Shown here one piece after another: positions 1-9,159 of a DNA stretch of 64,000 bases (position 1 is its first letter; every line of letters starts with the position of its first letter). The translations under genes were made by a program, and so were the position numbers. This DNA is from Pseudomonas sp. Q11 (GTDB taxonomy: Bacteria; Pseudomonadota; Gammaproteobacteria; Pseudomonadales; Pseudomonadaceae), in the NCBI RefSeq assembly GCF_024494355.1, contig NZ_JAKNQY010000017.1, positions 26,271 to 90,270 on the forward strand. Reading direction: 5' to 3'. Below the pieces are notes generated by a model. It did no database searches. It had not been told where the DNA came from and saw only the letters and a list, made by a program, of their open reading frames with translations.

Positions 1-7
1 GCAAAGA

Positions 8-108
8 TCCAGCCTGGGAGCAAGCCTTGCCCCACAGGATCAAGTCCTACCAAACAGTTCATCCGGCAAAGAGCCAGTGTGGGAGCAAGGCTTGCCCGCG
101 ATAGCGGT
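8..108. repeat. REP repeat pair (partial at window edge)
   Basis: Two GGGAGCAAG(G/C)CTTGCCC-type palindromic repeats lie at about 13-38 and 77-107, just past the end of the M61-like gene. They belong to the same short palindromic family that recurs as pairs throughout the window. Extragenic REP of this kind is typical of fluorescent pseudomonads. Confidence 0.7.
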
Positions 109-109
109 A

Positions 110-1339
110 TTACTGAAGTAGCTTGCTATCCAGAACGGTGGAGCCCCCACCCAACACACTTTCACTGAGTTGCACAAACTCCCGGGTATCGACCGTCTCC
201 AGACGCATGGCGGCCTGCAGCACGTCATCGAGCGAGCGCTTGTTGCGGGTTTTCAAACGAATCTCGCGGTCCAGCTCCTGCAACAGCAACACCGCCTTGG
301 CCACCGTCGCCGGGCCGATCTGCTCGCCGCGCAAGGTGGTGACGCCTTTGCTGTCCCGAGCGAGCCGGTCATTCAGGCTCTGGTAGCGCTCATCACTCAT
401 GCCGCCGGCCCGGCGCAGCAATTCGATGGCGTAGTACTCGGCCAGCCCTTCGCTGATCCAGTCACTGCGCTCACGGTCGTTGACGCGCACCAGCATCTGC
501 ACCAGTTCCCGCAACATCGGGCTATTGCCGCGCTCGCTGACCAGAGGGAGGCGACTGTGCAGATAAATCGATTCATGCCCGGCCTGGGCGCCACGCCACA
601 TCGGGTCTGACGCGCCGACGATCAAAAGCTTGTCGGGATGGCGCGGTACCAGCGCCTGCACCTGCGGCCAGACGAACGTCAGCAGCGTCAGCACATCCAT
701 CCGGCGCATACCCTGGCCTTGGGGCGAAGCCACCGTCACCTCGGTCTCTCCCAGGCGTGTGCGACGGCTGCCGAGTTTGCCGGCGAGCATCCAGCCGGTG
801 GGTCGATCGAACAGCCGCGAGGGGTTGTCGATGCGAAAGCGCTGCTTGCCGATGCGCGGCCAGGGCGTTTCGATGCTCTTCCAGTCTTCAGGCAGTTCAA
901 ACTCCAGACGTGCAACCAGCTCGACACCGTCCTGCTGGTCGAGCCGGGCCGATGGCACCAGGTCATCGCCGCGCAGCAAGGCCCAGCCGGGAGACATGCG
1001 GGTTTCGAAAGTGCCGTTCTTGCGGGCCTGGCTGATGCGCACGCGATAGGTCAGGCTCGCCTTGTCAGCGGGCGGACGCCAAACACCGCGTGTTTCCTCG
1101 CCGGGAATGAGTTGCCATTGACCGTCGGCCTTGAAGTGGCTGTAGCGGCTGCCATCGCCGAGGTCGAAGTCCAGGCTGCGCACCGCCGAGCCCCGTGCCA
1201 ACGTCAAGCGCACTTCGGCCTGATCGCTTTGCGGCAACAGATGCACGTGATAATCCAGGTCGACCCTCTGCGCTGCCCACAGCGGCCCACACACCGCCAA
1301 CAGCCCGGCTGCCAGCATCCGTTTCAATCCTGCTGCCAT
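110..1339 (-). CDS. Secreted M61-like (aminopeptidase-fold) protein lacking HExxH
   Basis: Encodes 409 residues. The start at 1339 is chosen because an AGGGAGA ribosome site precedes it and a signal peptide follows (KRM, then a hydrophobic run ending in LWAA). The C-terminal half contains a SDWISEGLAEYYA segment that resembles the conserved region after the zinc site in M61/M1 gluzincin peptidases. Where HExxH would be expected there is RELVQ, so the usual zinc ligands appear to be missing. The gene lies 32 bp downstream of ycgN on the same strand and is probably cotranscribed. Function is unknown; a non-catalytic periplasmic role is inferred from the lost motif. The family assignment is tentative. 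Confidence 0.75.
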   Translation of the reverse strand: MAAGLKRMLAAGLLAVCGPLWAAQRVDLDYHVHLLPQSDQAEVRLTLARGSAVRSLDFDLGDGSRYSHFKADGQWQLIPGEETRGVWRPPADKASLTYRVRISQARKNGTFETRMSPGWALLRGDDLVPSARLDQQDGVELVARLEFELPEDWKSIETPWPRIGKQRFRIDNPSRLFDRPTGWMLAGKLGSRRTRLGETEVTVASPQGQGMRRMDVLTLLTFVWPQVQALVPRHPDKLLIVGASDPMWRGAQAGHESIYLHSRLPLVSERGNSPMLRELVQMLVRVNDRERSDWISEGLAEYYAIELLRRAGGMSDERYQSLNDRLARDSKGVTTLRGEQIGPATVAKAVLLLQELDREIRLKTRNKRSLDDVLQAAMRLETVDTREFVQLSESVLGGGSTVLDSKLLQ

Positions 1340-1371
1340 GGGTTCTCCCTGATGGTGCGATGCCTGGCCGT

Positions 1372-1821
1372 TCAGCCAGCGCGAAAAATCAGATGATCTT
1401 CCCAATCGTCTTCGGGCACGCTGCCTTCGGCCAGCATGCGCCCGGACTGGGAAATGCGTTCGTGGTGCACGGCATCGCGATCACCGCAGACCAGGTGGTG
1501 CCACAGCGGCAGATCCTTGCCCTCGCTGACCAGGCGATAACCGCAGGTCGGCGGCAACCATTTGAACTCATCGGCCTTGCCCGGTGTGAGCTGGATGCAA
1601 TCGGGAACAAAGTCGCGGCGCCGGGGATAGTCGGTGCACTGGCAGGTCTTCAGGTCCAGCAATTTGCAGGCAATGCGCGTGTAATAGACGCTGTTGTCGT
1701 CTTCGTCTTCGAGTTTTTGCAGACAGCACAGGCCACAGCCATCACACAGCGATTCCCACTCCTGTGCATCAAGCTGATCGAGGGTTTTACGTATCCAGAA
1801 CGGTTCGACTTTGGCGGCCAT
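1372..1821 (-). CDS. ycgN: YcgN family cysteine cluster protein
   Basis: Encodes 149 residues with the UPF0260/YcgN signature: CDGCGLCC near residues 28-35, then further cysteines (CKLLDLKTCQC and CGYRL), as in the CxxCxxCC family that may bind zinc or an Fe-S cluster. The length is normal for the family. It is transcribed leftward ahead of the M61-like gene. Its molecular function is not established; the family is widespread in gammaproteobacteria and often lies near rnd and ycgL, as here. Confidence 0.92.
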   Translation of the reverse strand: MAAKVEPFWIRKTLDQLDAQEWESLCDGCGLCCLQKLEDEDDNSVYYTRIACKLLDLKTCQCTDYPRRRDFVPDCIQLTPGKADEFKWLPPTCGYRLVSEGKDLPLWHHLVCGDRDAVHHERISQSGRMLAEGSVPEDDWEDHLIFRAG

Positions 1822-1978
1822 GGCTCAAGCAATCAGCATCAGGTGGTGAAAAGGCCGTCAGTCTAGTGCCGGGGCCTCTTCAGGCCAAGCATGGGCGACT
1901 GTCGGTAGGGCGTTGCGTTGGCGAAGTCCGTATGTGGATTGGCCGAGAACACCGATTGGGTGACCGCTGAAGATCACT

Positions 1979-2067
1979 GTGGGAGCGAGCCTGCTCGCGA
2001 TAGCGCCGGTTCAGCCAGCATTGATGTCGACTGGCAAACCGCTATCGCGAGCAGGCTCGCTCCCACG
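1979..2067. repeat. Inverted REP pair
   Basis: Two inverted copies of TGTGGGAGCGAGCCTGCTCG continuing into CGATAGCG lie at 1979-2006 and 2040-2067, about 33 bp apart. They sit between ycgN and the dehydrogenase gene. This is a REPIN-like arrangement. Confidence 0.9.
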
Positions 2068-2084
2068 AGTTGATTTGGGTCGGT

Positions 2085-3020
2085 CTAATATCCCCGATCG
2101 AAATCCACTTCCCCGCGCAATGCTGTTTCGCCAGCCTGGTAGGCCCGCAGGTTTTCCAGAAACAACTGCACCATCATCGCAGGCGACGTCGGTGCCGAGC
2201 TATGGCCAGTCAACAGCAAGCCCCAGGCCGTCCAGAACGGATGCCGCTGAGGCAAGGGTTCCTGACGGCAAACGTCAATGACCGCGCCGGCCAGGTGCCC
2301 TTCCTTCAAGGCTTGCACCAGATCCGCATCGACCACGGCCACGCCGCGTCCGACATTGATGAACAGGCCGGAGGGCTTGAACTGCCTGAACAGCGTCGCG
2401 TCATATATATCGTGAGTGTCCGGCGTGTTGGGCAGCAGGTTGATCACGTAATCCACCTCGCCCACCATGCGCGGCAGATCCTTCATCGCCCCGACCTCGA
2501 TGAACGGCGCCAATTCCCGGGCTTCGCTGGCAATGCCATACAACTGCACGCCAAACGGCTCCAGGAACTGCGCTACGCGCTGGCCGATATCGCCGGTCCC
2601 GACGATCAGTGCCTTGCGCCCAGCCAGGCTTTGACCCTGACGATTGTCCCACTTGCGCTCCACTTGGCTGACCAGCCTCGCCAGCACCTCGCGCTCATGG
2701 CCGAGCATATAGGTAAGGACGTACTCGGCCATCACCTGGCCAAAAATGCCCACCGCACGGGTCAGACGATAATCGCGCGTCAAGCCCTCGGCCAGCAGCG
2801 GTGTGATGCCCGCCCAGGTCGATTGCAGCCATCGGGGTTGATGGCCTTGACGCACCAGGGTAGCCAGCAGGTCGGGCTGGCCCAGCCAGACCAGGCAGTC
2901 GGCGGCCAGTCGCGACAGCTCGGCGGAGTCGCCGCTGGTCAGGACTTCGATATCGGGTGCAGCCTGTCGCAGAAGCTGGGCGTACACCGCGTGGTCGTGT
3001 TCGGCAATCAGAACGCGCAT
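2085..3020 (-). CDS. D-2-hydroxyacid dehydrogenase (GhrA-like)
   Basis: Encodes 311 residues. The NAD(P)-binding Rossmann motif VGTGDIG is near residues 140-146. The substrate-side Arg lies in VGRGVAVVDADLV, and the catalytic region follows in CRQEPLP...GHSSAPTSP, where His is the expected general acid/base. This organisation matches the glyoxylate/hydroxypyruvate reductase branch of the 2-hydroxyacid dehydrogenases. The likely reaction is NAD(P)H-dependent reduction of a 2-oxoacid; the true substrate cannot be read from sequence. It stands alone between a REP pair and ycgL. Confidence 0.9.
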   Translation of the reverse strand: MRVLIAEHDHAVYAQLLRQAAPDIEVLTSGDSAELSRLAADCLVWLGQPDLLATLVRQGHQPRWLQSTWAGITPLLAEGLTRDYRLTRAVGIFGQVMAEYVLTYMLGHEREVLARLVSQVERKWDNRQGQSLAGRKALIVGTGDIGQRVAQFLEPFGVQLYGIASEARELAPFIEVGAMKDLPRMVGEVDYVINLLPNTPDTHDIYDATLFRQFKPSGLFINVGRGVAVVDADLVQALKEGHLAGAVIDVCRQEPLPQRHPFWTAWGLLLTGHSSAPTSPAMMVQLFLENLRAYQAGETALRGEVDFDRGY

Positions 3021-3143
3021 GGATCAAACCTTTCAAAAACTATGCAGACGACCGCCGACAGAGTGTCGCTCCATCCTTGCGGTCATCGCCAATAAACCAT
3101 TCCAGTGTTTCAAGAGGCCCGGGAAAGGTGCCTCGGGGTACCG

Positions 3144-3437
3144 TCAGACCGGGTCGTTGCGTCGCAGCAACTCTTCAGGCAGATGTTCGATGTATTCGTC
3201 TTCGGCCGGCGGCATCTGCAGGTGATAACCCTGGGTATCGAGGTTTTCCAGCACCAGGCTGATGTCTTCCCGGGACAGCTTGCGCTCGGGGCTCAGCACC
3301 AGGTCAAAGGCATGGATCGCCTTGCCAAAGGCAGTCATCAGGGGTTCAGGCACACGCTCCAGGGCATCGCTTTTGAGCACATACAGGTACATCTCGTTTT
3401 TCTTCGAGCTTCGGTAGATCGAGCAGATACGTTTCAA
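3144..3437 (-). CDS. ycgL: YcgL domain protein
   Basis: Encodes 97 residues beginning MKRICSIYRSSKKNEMYLYV, the conserved YcgL N-terminus, and ending with EYIEHLPEELL. Its start overlaps the stop of rnd by 4 bp (ATGA), so the two are probably translationally coupled. Function is unknown; the family is small, cytoplasmic and conserved in gammaproteobacteria. Confidence 0.93.
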   Translation of the reverse strand: MKRICSIYRSSKKNEMYLYVLKSDALERVPEPLMTAFGKAIHAFDLVLSPERKLSREDISLVLENLDTQGYHLQMPPAEDEYIEHLPEELLRRNDPV

Positions 3438-4567
3438 GGCTGTTCTCCGGCGGTGGCCAGGCTGTCGAGCAGCGCCTGGCCCATCAATTCGCGGCGCCAG
3501 CCACGCAGCGAATCGGGCAATTGGTAGGGTCCCTCGGGAAAGCCGCTCTTGATCAGCGCTTCGAGGGTTTTCTTGCGCAGCATCAGTTCAGGGGCGATTC
3601 CCAGGCGCTCGGCCTCAGCCTGCCCCAGTGCCCGCAGACGCTTGACCAGCGCTGAGGCCTCGATGGGTAAGGGTTCGGCCACGGCTGGCGGCCATTGCTC
3701 GGGCGGCACGCTGGCGGCGCGCTTAATCAGCTCCAACAGGAACTCGCCGTCCTGGCGCACGGTACGCGGGTGCATGTCTTCGATTTTCGCCAGCGCACCG
3801 AGGTTATCCGGCTGAGTACGGGCCAGAGGCCACAGCGAATGCTCGCGAATGACCCGGTTGCGCGGCAGGTCACGGGCCCGCGCTTCCCGCTCGCGCCAGG
3901 CGCATAGCTCGCGCAGCACGGCCAGTTGAGCACGGGAAAGTTTCCAGGCCAGCTTGGCCTCGCGATAAACCTCATAGGGGTCGACTTCGCGACGCAGGTT
4001 GGCCACCAGCTCGGCGCCATCCTCCAGGACCCAGGCGTATTTTTCGTCAGAAAGCTTCGGGCGTAGCTGTACGAAAACTTCCGCCAGATGCACTGCATCT
4101 TCAGCGGCGTAGCTGATCTGCGTTTCGGACAATGGCCTTTGCAACCAGTCGGAACGGGTTTCGCCCTTGGGCAACTCGATGCCCAATACTTCCTGTACCA
4201 GCCGGGAGTACCCCATGGAAAAACCCAGGTTCAGGTAGGCGGCGGCCAATTGAGTGTCGAACAGCGGTGCGGGCAGGCTGCCGGTCAAGCGCAGCAGCAC
4301 TTCAAGGTCTTCGCTGCAGGCGTGCAGCACCTTGAGCACTGCCGGGTTTTCCAGCAACGCGGCCAGCGGTTTCCAGTTGTCGATGGTCAAGGGGTCGATC
4401 AGATAGGCGCGCTCGCCGTCGCCGATCTGCAACAAACCGGCAATGGGATAAAACGTGTCGACCCGCATGAATTCAGTGTCGAGGGCGACGAATGGCAACT
4501 GCTGCCATTGGGCGCAAAACTGACCGAGGCTATCGTTGTCGCGAATCCAGTGAATATCGATGGCCAC
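3434..4567 (-). CDS. rnd: Ribonuclease D
   Basis: Encodes 377 residues from a GTG start at 4567, chosen because AAGGGAG precedes it by seven bases and because the conserved protein begins (M)AIDIHW. A longer reading frame extends upstream but has no conserved content. The DEDDy 3'-5' exonuclease motifs are visible: D30-T-E32 (Exo I), the SED motif near 88 (Exo II) and Y153...D157 (Exo III). HRDC-type helices follow. The enzyme trims the 3' ends of tRNA precursors and other small RNAs. It overlaps ycgL by 4 bp. Confidence 0.95.
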   Translation of the reverse strand: MAIDIHWIRDNDSLGQFCAQWQQLPFVALDTEFMRVDTFYPIAGLLQIGDGERAYLIDPLTIDNWKPLAALLENPAVLKVLHACSEDLEVLLRLTGSLPAPLFDTQLAAAYLNLGFSMGYSRLVQEVLGIELPKGETRSDWLQRPLSETQISYAAEDAVHLAEVFVQLRPKLSDEKYAWVLEDGAELVANLRREVDPYEVYREAKLAWKLSRAQLAVLRELCAWREREARARDLPRNRVIREHSLWPLARTQPDNLGALAKIEDMHPRTVRQDGEFLLELIKRAASVPPEQWPPAVAEPLPIEASALVKRLRALGQAEAERLGIAPELMLRKKTLEALIKSGFPEGPYQLPDSLRGWRRELMGQALLDSLATAGEQP

Positions 4568-4688
4568 ACGGCTCTCCCTTGAAGAATGGCGCGCAGTATA
4601 TATCGCCGTCAGCGATTGCGAGCATCCATAGAGCGGGAGCCTGAGAGAAATCGCCTGCGTGAAGGCAAGAATAGTCCTACATCGGCAA

Positions 4689-5330
4689 TTAACCGGCCTT
4701 GCACAACGCATAAACCCGCTTCAGCGCAAACCCTGGCAGAAAATCCTGGTACCACAGCAGGCTGAAACCGGCCTGGCGAAACTCGGTTTCAACTTCAGCC
4801 TTGTCGGCCAGGCCGCGGTGCGGCCCAGGTCCGATGTTGAGGTGACCTTCAATTTGCACCGACACAATCACCGTGTCACGGCTGACCCGATGAAATTCGC
4901 GCAACAGCGCCAGCCGATCTTCACTGTCCCTGACGTGCCGAAACAGTTGCAGACACAAAATACAGTCCACCGCGTTAGCCGACAGGCCGAGGGTGAATGC
5001 CGAACTGGGAAAGGTCGTGACCCGCTCCAGCAACGCGCCGCCATGGTGGGTTCGGGCATGATCGAGCATGTCCGGCGAAGGGTCCGCTGCCAGGATCACC
5101 CGGTTGGCATGTTCGGCCAGCACCGGCCAGAACCGCCCCGCGCCACAGGTCACATCCAGCACCAGTCCCGGTTCACCGGCGGCTTTCAAGGCATTACGCA
5201 CCAGTTGCTCGTCACGCCAGAACGCCAGGCGCAGTCGCTTGGGCACCGCTTGACGACAGATGCGCGCGTGTTCCCGGTCATGATGCCTGGCGAACTCGAT
5301 CTCTACGGGGGATGGGGGTTGCCCGGACAT
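4689..5330 (-). CDS. Class I SAM-dependent methyltransferase
   Basis: Encodes 213 residues from the ATG at 5330. The in-frame extension upstream looks non-conserved. The SAM-binding motif I is LDVTCGAGRFWPVL, with an acidic motif II near AADPSPDM and a later LCLQLFRHV segment typical of the Methyltransf_11/25 fold. Substrate unknown. The C-terminus (LLWYQDFLPGF) looks like a small-molecule methyltransferase rather than an RNA or DNA enzyme, but this is only an impression. No strong ribosome site is visible before this start. Confidence 0.8.
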   Translation of the reverse strand: MSGQPPSPVEIEFARHHDREHARICRQAVPKRLRLAFWRDEQLVRNALKAAGEPGLVLDVTCGAGRFWPVLAEHANRVILAADPSPDMLDHARTHHGGALLERVTTFPSSAFTLGLSANAVDCILCLQLFRHVRDSEDRLALLREFHRVSRDTVIVSVQIEGHLNIGPGPHRGLADKAEVETEFRQAGFSLLWYQDFLPGFALKRVYALCKAG

Positions 5331-5400
5331 ACCAACCGCTCTTGGGAAAGATGAATAGGAACAGGCTAACCACCGGTACGTGAAAAAAAAGTCGAGGCGC

Positions 5401-7050
5401 TCACTGCCGGGCCAGCACGCCGTCAATGACCGCGCCACGGCAACCGGCGAACAGGTCCAGGTCCCGGTTGTAAACCTTGCTGTTGACTTCCAACAGCCCG
5501 AGCATCGAATGAAACAGATTGTCCTGGCTCAAGGGCTTGTCCCGGCTCAGTTGCAGGCAGTGGGTATCGACCGAGAAGGACTTCTGGTAGCTGTCGGAAA
5601 ACCAGGCCAGCATCGCCACGTGTTTCTGTTGTTCCGGGGCGAGCATGTAGGGCGTGCCATGGAGAAACAGGTTGTACTCGCCCAGGGATTCGCCATGGTC
5701 CGACAGGTACAGCATCGCGGTGTCGACCTTATCCTGATTGGCCCGCAGCAGGTCGATCAGGGTCGATAACACATGGTCGGTGTACACCAGCGTGTTGTCG
5801 TAGCCATTGACGATGCTCTGGCGGCTGCAATTGTTCAGCGCATTGCTTTGGCACACCGGGGTGAAATGTTCGTATTGCTTGGGATAGCGCTTGAAGTACT
5901 CCGGCCCGTGACTGCCCATTTGGTGGAGCACCAGCACGGTGTCCCTGTCGAGGGTGTCGATGAAATGCTGCAGGCCCTGGAGCAGAATTTCGTCGCGACA
6001 CTCACTGTTGGCGCACAGCGCCGGGTCCTTGAGATTGCTGACGTCCTGCACGGTGACCCGATCGCAAGTGCCTTTGCAGCCCGACTGGTTGTCACGCCAG
6101 ATCACCTCCAGCCCGGCGCGCTTGAGCACATCGAGCAGGCCTTCTTCGTTCCTGGCCTTGCTGGCGTCGTAATTCTTGCGGCCCATGTTGGAAAACATAC
6201 ACGGTACCGATACCGCCGTTTCGGTACCGCAGGAATGCACATCAGTGAAGGCGATCAGGCCGGCTTCTTGATTGAGTTGCGGCGTGGTATCGCGGTCGTA
6301 GCCCAGGATGCCGAAGTTCTCGGCACGAGCGCTCTCCCCCACCACCAATACAGTCAGGGACTTGCGGGCATGGGATTGCCAGACCGGATTGCGACTCGCA
6401 TCTTCACCCAAGGTGATGAACGGCTGTTTGGCCGACGCGACCTGCTCACGCAAGTACCCGATCGACGCACCGATGTAGTTGCTCGGCACCACCATCAAGT
6501 GCAATTCATGGTGATTGCGAAATAACGAAGACAACCCTTGATAATTGGCCAGGGCGACCACGCCGATCACCGCAGCCGACACCCCACTCACCACTAACTT
6601 GCTTAATAGCTCTCTGGGCCAGCGGCGATACTTTATCGGTGTTTTCAATAATAACCAGGACGGCAACACGCCTAACAAACCGAGGTAAACAAACAACTTT
6701 AACGACAGTAAATCACGCACTTCCGTGGCATTGGTTTCGGCGAAGTTACGAAACATGCCGGCATCGATCAGCACACCATACTGAGCCATGAAATACGCCA
6801 CACCGGCGCTGATCAGAAAAAGCACTATCAGCAAAGGCTTGAGCAGCCCACGGAACGCCACCAGTGTCAGTACCAGATTGAAGGCGAACAACACCAGTAC
6901 CCCAAACGCCACACCGATCAGCGCGCCCCCGCCGCCACCCGCCGTGATGGTAAGCAGGTGCTGCCAGAGCACGACGTTAAAGCCCACTAATAAAAAGGCA
7001 CTGGCGACCAGCGTGATCCACTCGGGGCGCACGGGTTTAAGAGTCAGCAT
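5401..7050 (-). CDS. eptA: Lipid A phosphoethanolamine transferase (EptA-like)
   Basis: Encodes 549 residues. The N-terminal third holds about five membrane segments, followed by a periplasmic sulfatase-fold domain. Catalytic features of the EptA/MCR family are present: VVGESARAENFGILGYDR near 237-253 (zinc-ligand Glu239), CGTETAVSVPCMFS near 274-287 with the nucleophilic Thr, and later LSDHGESLGE with zinc ligands. It transfers phosphoethanolamine from phosphatidylethanolamine to lipid A, a change known to lower polymyxin binding. It is a single gene, and no PmrAB-type regulator lies next to it in the window. Paired cysteines in the soluble domain fit the disulfides of the family. Confidence 0.93.
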   Translation of the reverse strand: MLTLKPVRPEWITLVASAFLLVGFNVVLWQHLLTITAGGGGGALIGVAFGVLVLFAFNLVLTLVAFRGLLKPLLIVLFLISAGVAYFMAQYGVLIDAGMFRNFAETNATEVRDLLSLKLFVYLGLLGVLPSWLLLKTPIKYRRWPRELLSKLVVSGVSAAVIGVVALANYQGLSSLFRNHHELHLMVVPSNYIGASIGYLREQVASAKQPFITLGEDASRNPVWQSHARKSLTVLVVGESARAENFGILGYDRDTTPQLNQEAGLIAFTDVHSCGTETAVSVPCMFSNMGRKNYDASKARNEEGLLDVLKRAGLEVIWRDNQSGCKGTCDRVTVQDVSNLKDPALCANSECRDEILLQGLQHFIDTLDRDTVLVLHQMGSHGPEYFKRYPKQYEHFTPVCQSNALNNCSRQSIVNGYDNTLVYTDHVLSTLIDLLRANQDKVDTAMLYLSDHGESLGEYNLFLHGTPYMLAPEQQKHVAMLAWFSDSYQKSFSVDTHCLQLSRDKPLSQDNLFHSMLGLLEVNSKVYNRDLDLFAGCRGAVIDGVLARQ

Positions 7051-7253
7051 GATGGTTGACCGTTTCCTGAAAGTTGCTCTTTATAAAAAAAGTGCCGAAG
7101 AAAAGTATGAAAAAACCTTTTCCTACGGCAACGCGAACTTTAGGCAGCCCACTATCAATTTTTTGTGAAAAGAGTGCTAATAAATAATTTTTTAAGCCGC
7201 CCTTTTTAACGGCAAACCACACGTTTTAACCCATGTGTAGCATGTCGCTGAAT

Positions 7254-8636
7254 TCAGGCCTGATTCAGATACCAACGCCAGTCCTGCTCTCCCACCTCGC
7301 CCATGAACTGGCGGTATTCGGCGCGCTTGACCGCCAGGTAAACACCAAGGAATTCATCACCGAAAGCTTCCCGAGCCCAGGTCGAAGCTTCAAGCGTGCG
7401 CAAGGTAGTGAGCCAGTCAGTGGGCAGCAATTCGCTCGCCTGGGCGTAGCCATTACCTTGCACCGGCGCACCGGGATCACACTGCTCACGGATGCCACGA
7501 TGGATGCCGGCCAGGATCGCCGCGGCGGCCAGATAGGGATTGGCGTCGGCCCCACAAATGCGATGTTCAATGTGCCGCGAGAACGCCGGGCCGCCCGGTA
7601 CCCTAAGGCTCACTGTGCGGTTGTCCACGCCCCAGGTCGGCGCCAGCGGCGCGTAGCTGTTGCTCTGGAATCGCCTGTAGGAATTGGCATTCGGGCAGAA
7701 CATCAGCAGTGAGTCGAGCAAAGTATCGAGCATCCCGCCCACCGCATGGCGCAGCAGCGGCGTGCCATCGGCGGCCTCGCTGGCAAACAGATTGTGGCCC
7801 TCGCGGTCCGCCAGGCTTACGTGCATGTGCATGCCCGAACCGGCCAGTTCCTCGAACGGCTTGGCCATGAAACACGCCTGCATGCCGTGTTTATGCGCCA
7901 CGCCTTTGACCAGACGCTTGTAGCGCACCGCTTCATCCATGGCTTGCAAGGCATCGGTGCGGTGTTGGAGAGTGATTTCCACCTGACCCGGCGCGTATTC
8001 GGAAATGGCCGTTCGGGCCGGGATGCCCTGCGACTTGCAGGCCGCGTAGAGGTCCGCCAGGAACGGCTCGATCTGTTCCAGTTCGCGCAACCCATAAACC
8101 TGCGTGGCGCGGGGGCGGCCGCCATCAGCGTCCCGCGCCGGTTGCGGTCGGCCCAGGCTGTCGCGCTGCGCGTCCAACAGATAGAACTCCAGCTCCGCCG
8201 CCATCACCGGGTAATAACCGTCGGCCTGCAAAGCGTCGATCACTTGGCTGAGCAGGTAACGCGGATCGGCGATGGTCGCCGGCATGCCTTCTTGAGGATG
8301 CATGCTGACCTGAACCGCGGCAGTGGGGATCAGCCGCCAGGACATTCGCTGCAAGCTGCCGCTGATGGGATAAGCCCGACAATCGATGTCGCCAACATCC
8401 CACACCAGCCCGGAGTTTTCGACGTCATCGCCGTTGATGGTCAGCCCGAGGATGGTACTGGGTAAAGGCCGCCCACTTTCGTAGACCGCCAACAACTCGT
8501 CCCGGTGCAGCAGTTTGCCCCGAGGCACACCGTTGCTGTCGAGGATAAACAACTCGAACAGCTCGATATCCGGGTTTTGCGCCAGGAACGCCTGTGCTTG
8601 TTGCAAGGGGGCAAAAGAAAGAGGAGTAGAACTCAT
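7254..8636 (-). CDS. Glutamine synthetase family protein (gamma-glutamylpolyamine synthetase-like)
   Basis: Encodes 460 residues from the ATG at 8636; a TTG twelve codons upstream is less likely. GS-fold motifs are present: AELEFYLLD (metal ligands), GSGMHMHVSL, NSYRRFQ and the C-terminal block RICGADANPYLAAAAILAG. The sequence resembles PuuA/SpuB-type ligases that join glutamate to putrescine or other amines rather than GlnA. No other polyamine catabolic gene is adjacent, so the substrate is open. The 3' end lies about 200 bp from eptA. Confidence 0.87.
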   Translation of the reverse strand: MSSTPLSFAPLQQAQAFLAQNPDIELFELFILDSNGVPRGKLLHRDELLAVYESGRPLPSTILGLTINGDDVENSGLVWDVGDIDCRAYPISGSLQRMSWRLIPTAAVQVSMHPQEGMPATIADPRYLLSQVIDALQADGYYPVMAAELEFYLLDAQRDSLGRPQPARDADGGRPRATQVYGLRELEQIEPFLADLYAACKSQGIPARTAISEYAPGQVEITLQHRTDALQAMDEAVRYKRLVKGVAHKHGMQACFMAKPFEELAGSGMHMHVSLADREGHNLFASEAADGTPLLRHAVGGMLDTLLDSLLMFCPNANSYRRFQSNSYAPLAPTWGVDNRTVSLRVPGGPAFSRHIEHRICGADANPYLAAAAILAGIHRGIREQCDPGAPVQGNGYAQASELLPTDWLTTLRTLEASTWAREAFGDEFLGVYLAVKRAEYRQFMGEVGEQDWRWYLNQA

Positions 8637-9159
8637 GGGAACGCTCGTATTTTCATGTCGGACGGGCGACAAAGCACCGTCAGTCTGTGCTCGCGGTCAA
8701 CGAACACTGTTTAACGATCAACAGGAAATACAAGCATCTGGAGGACGGGCGTGACGACAATGCCAGAGAGCCCAAAAAGCCAGTTCTGAGGGCAGCGCAC
8801 AAAGCGTGGGGGACACACCGGACATAAACCTGCCGACCGGGCCCATTGCGGCGAATGACGGGTATTGGATTGCTGCAGGCCAACCGTCCATAAAAAAGAT
8901 CACAGGAAACACACCCTTGCAGCGTCCCACGTCACCCACGCCGGTTAAACCTTGATTTGACGGAGCTTGGATCGCAACGAGCTAAACAATCGGCAAACGG
9001 ATCAAGTGATGATCGATCCGTCGTGTTCGTTACATTATCTGTCCCACTCCCGACCGTGAAACTGGCGGCCTGGCATTCTCCTGGGACGATCGTTCCGTTA
9101 GGATCAAAGGTCTGGTTTGCGCAAGATCCGCGCAAGGAGCACAGCGAGAGACAGAACGG
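8637..9159. other. Intergenic region, no supported gene
   Basis: About 520 bp separate the divergent glutamine-synthetase-like gene and the LysR remnant. Short open frames on both strands lack ribosome sites and recognisable protein sequence. Promoters for both neighbours must lie here, but no clear -35/-10 pair or operator could be assigned by eye. Confidence 0.6.

Noticed and set aside
41..228. 62-codon minus frame across the first REP pair
   Set aside because: Composed of REP sequence and antisense to nothing conserved; no ribosome site.
638..1396. 252-codon open frame antisense to the M61-like gene
   Set aside because: High-GC antisense shadow with no ribosome site and no recognisable protein content; the minus-strand gene has a signal peptide and RBS.
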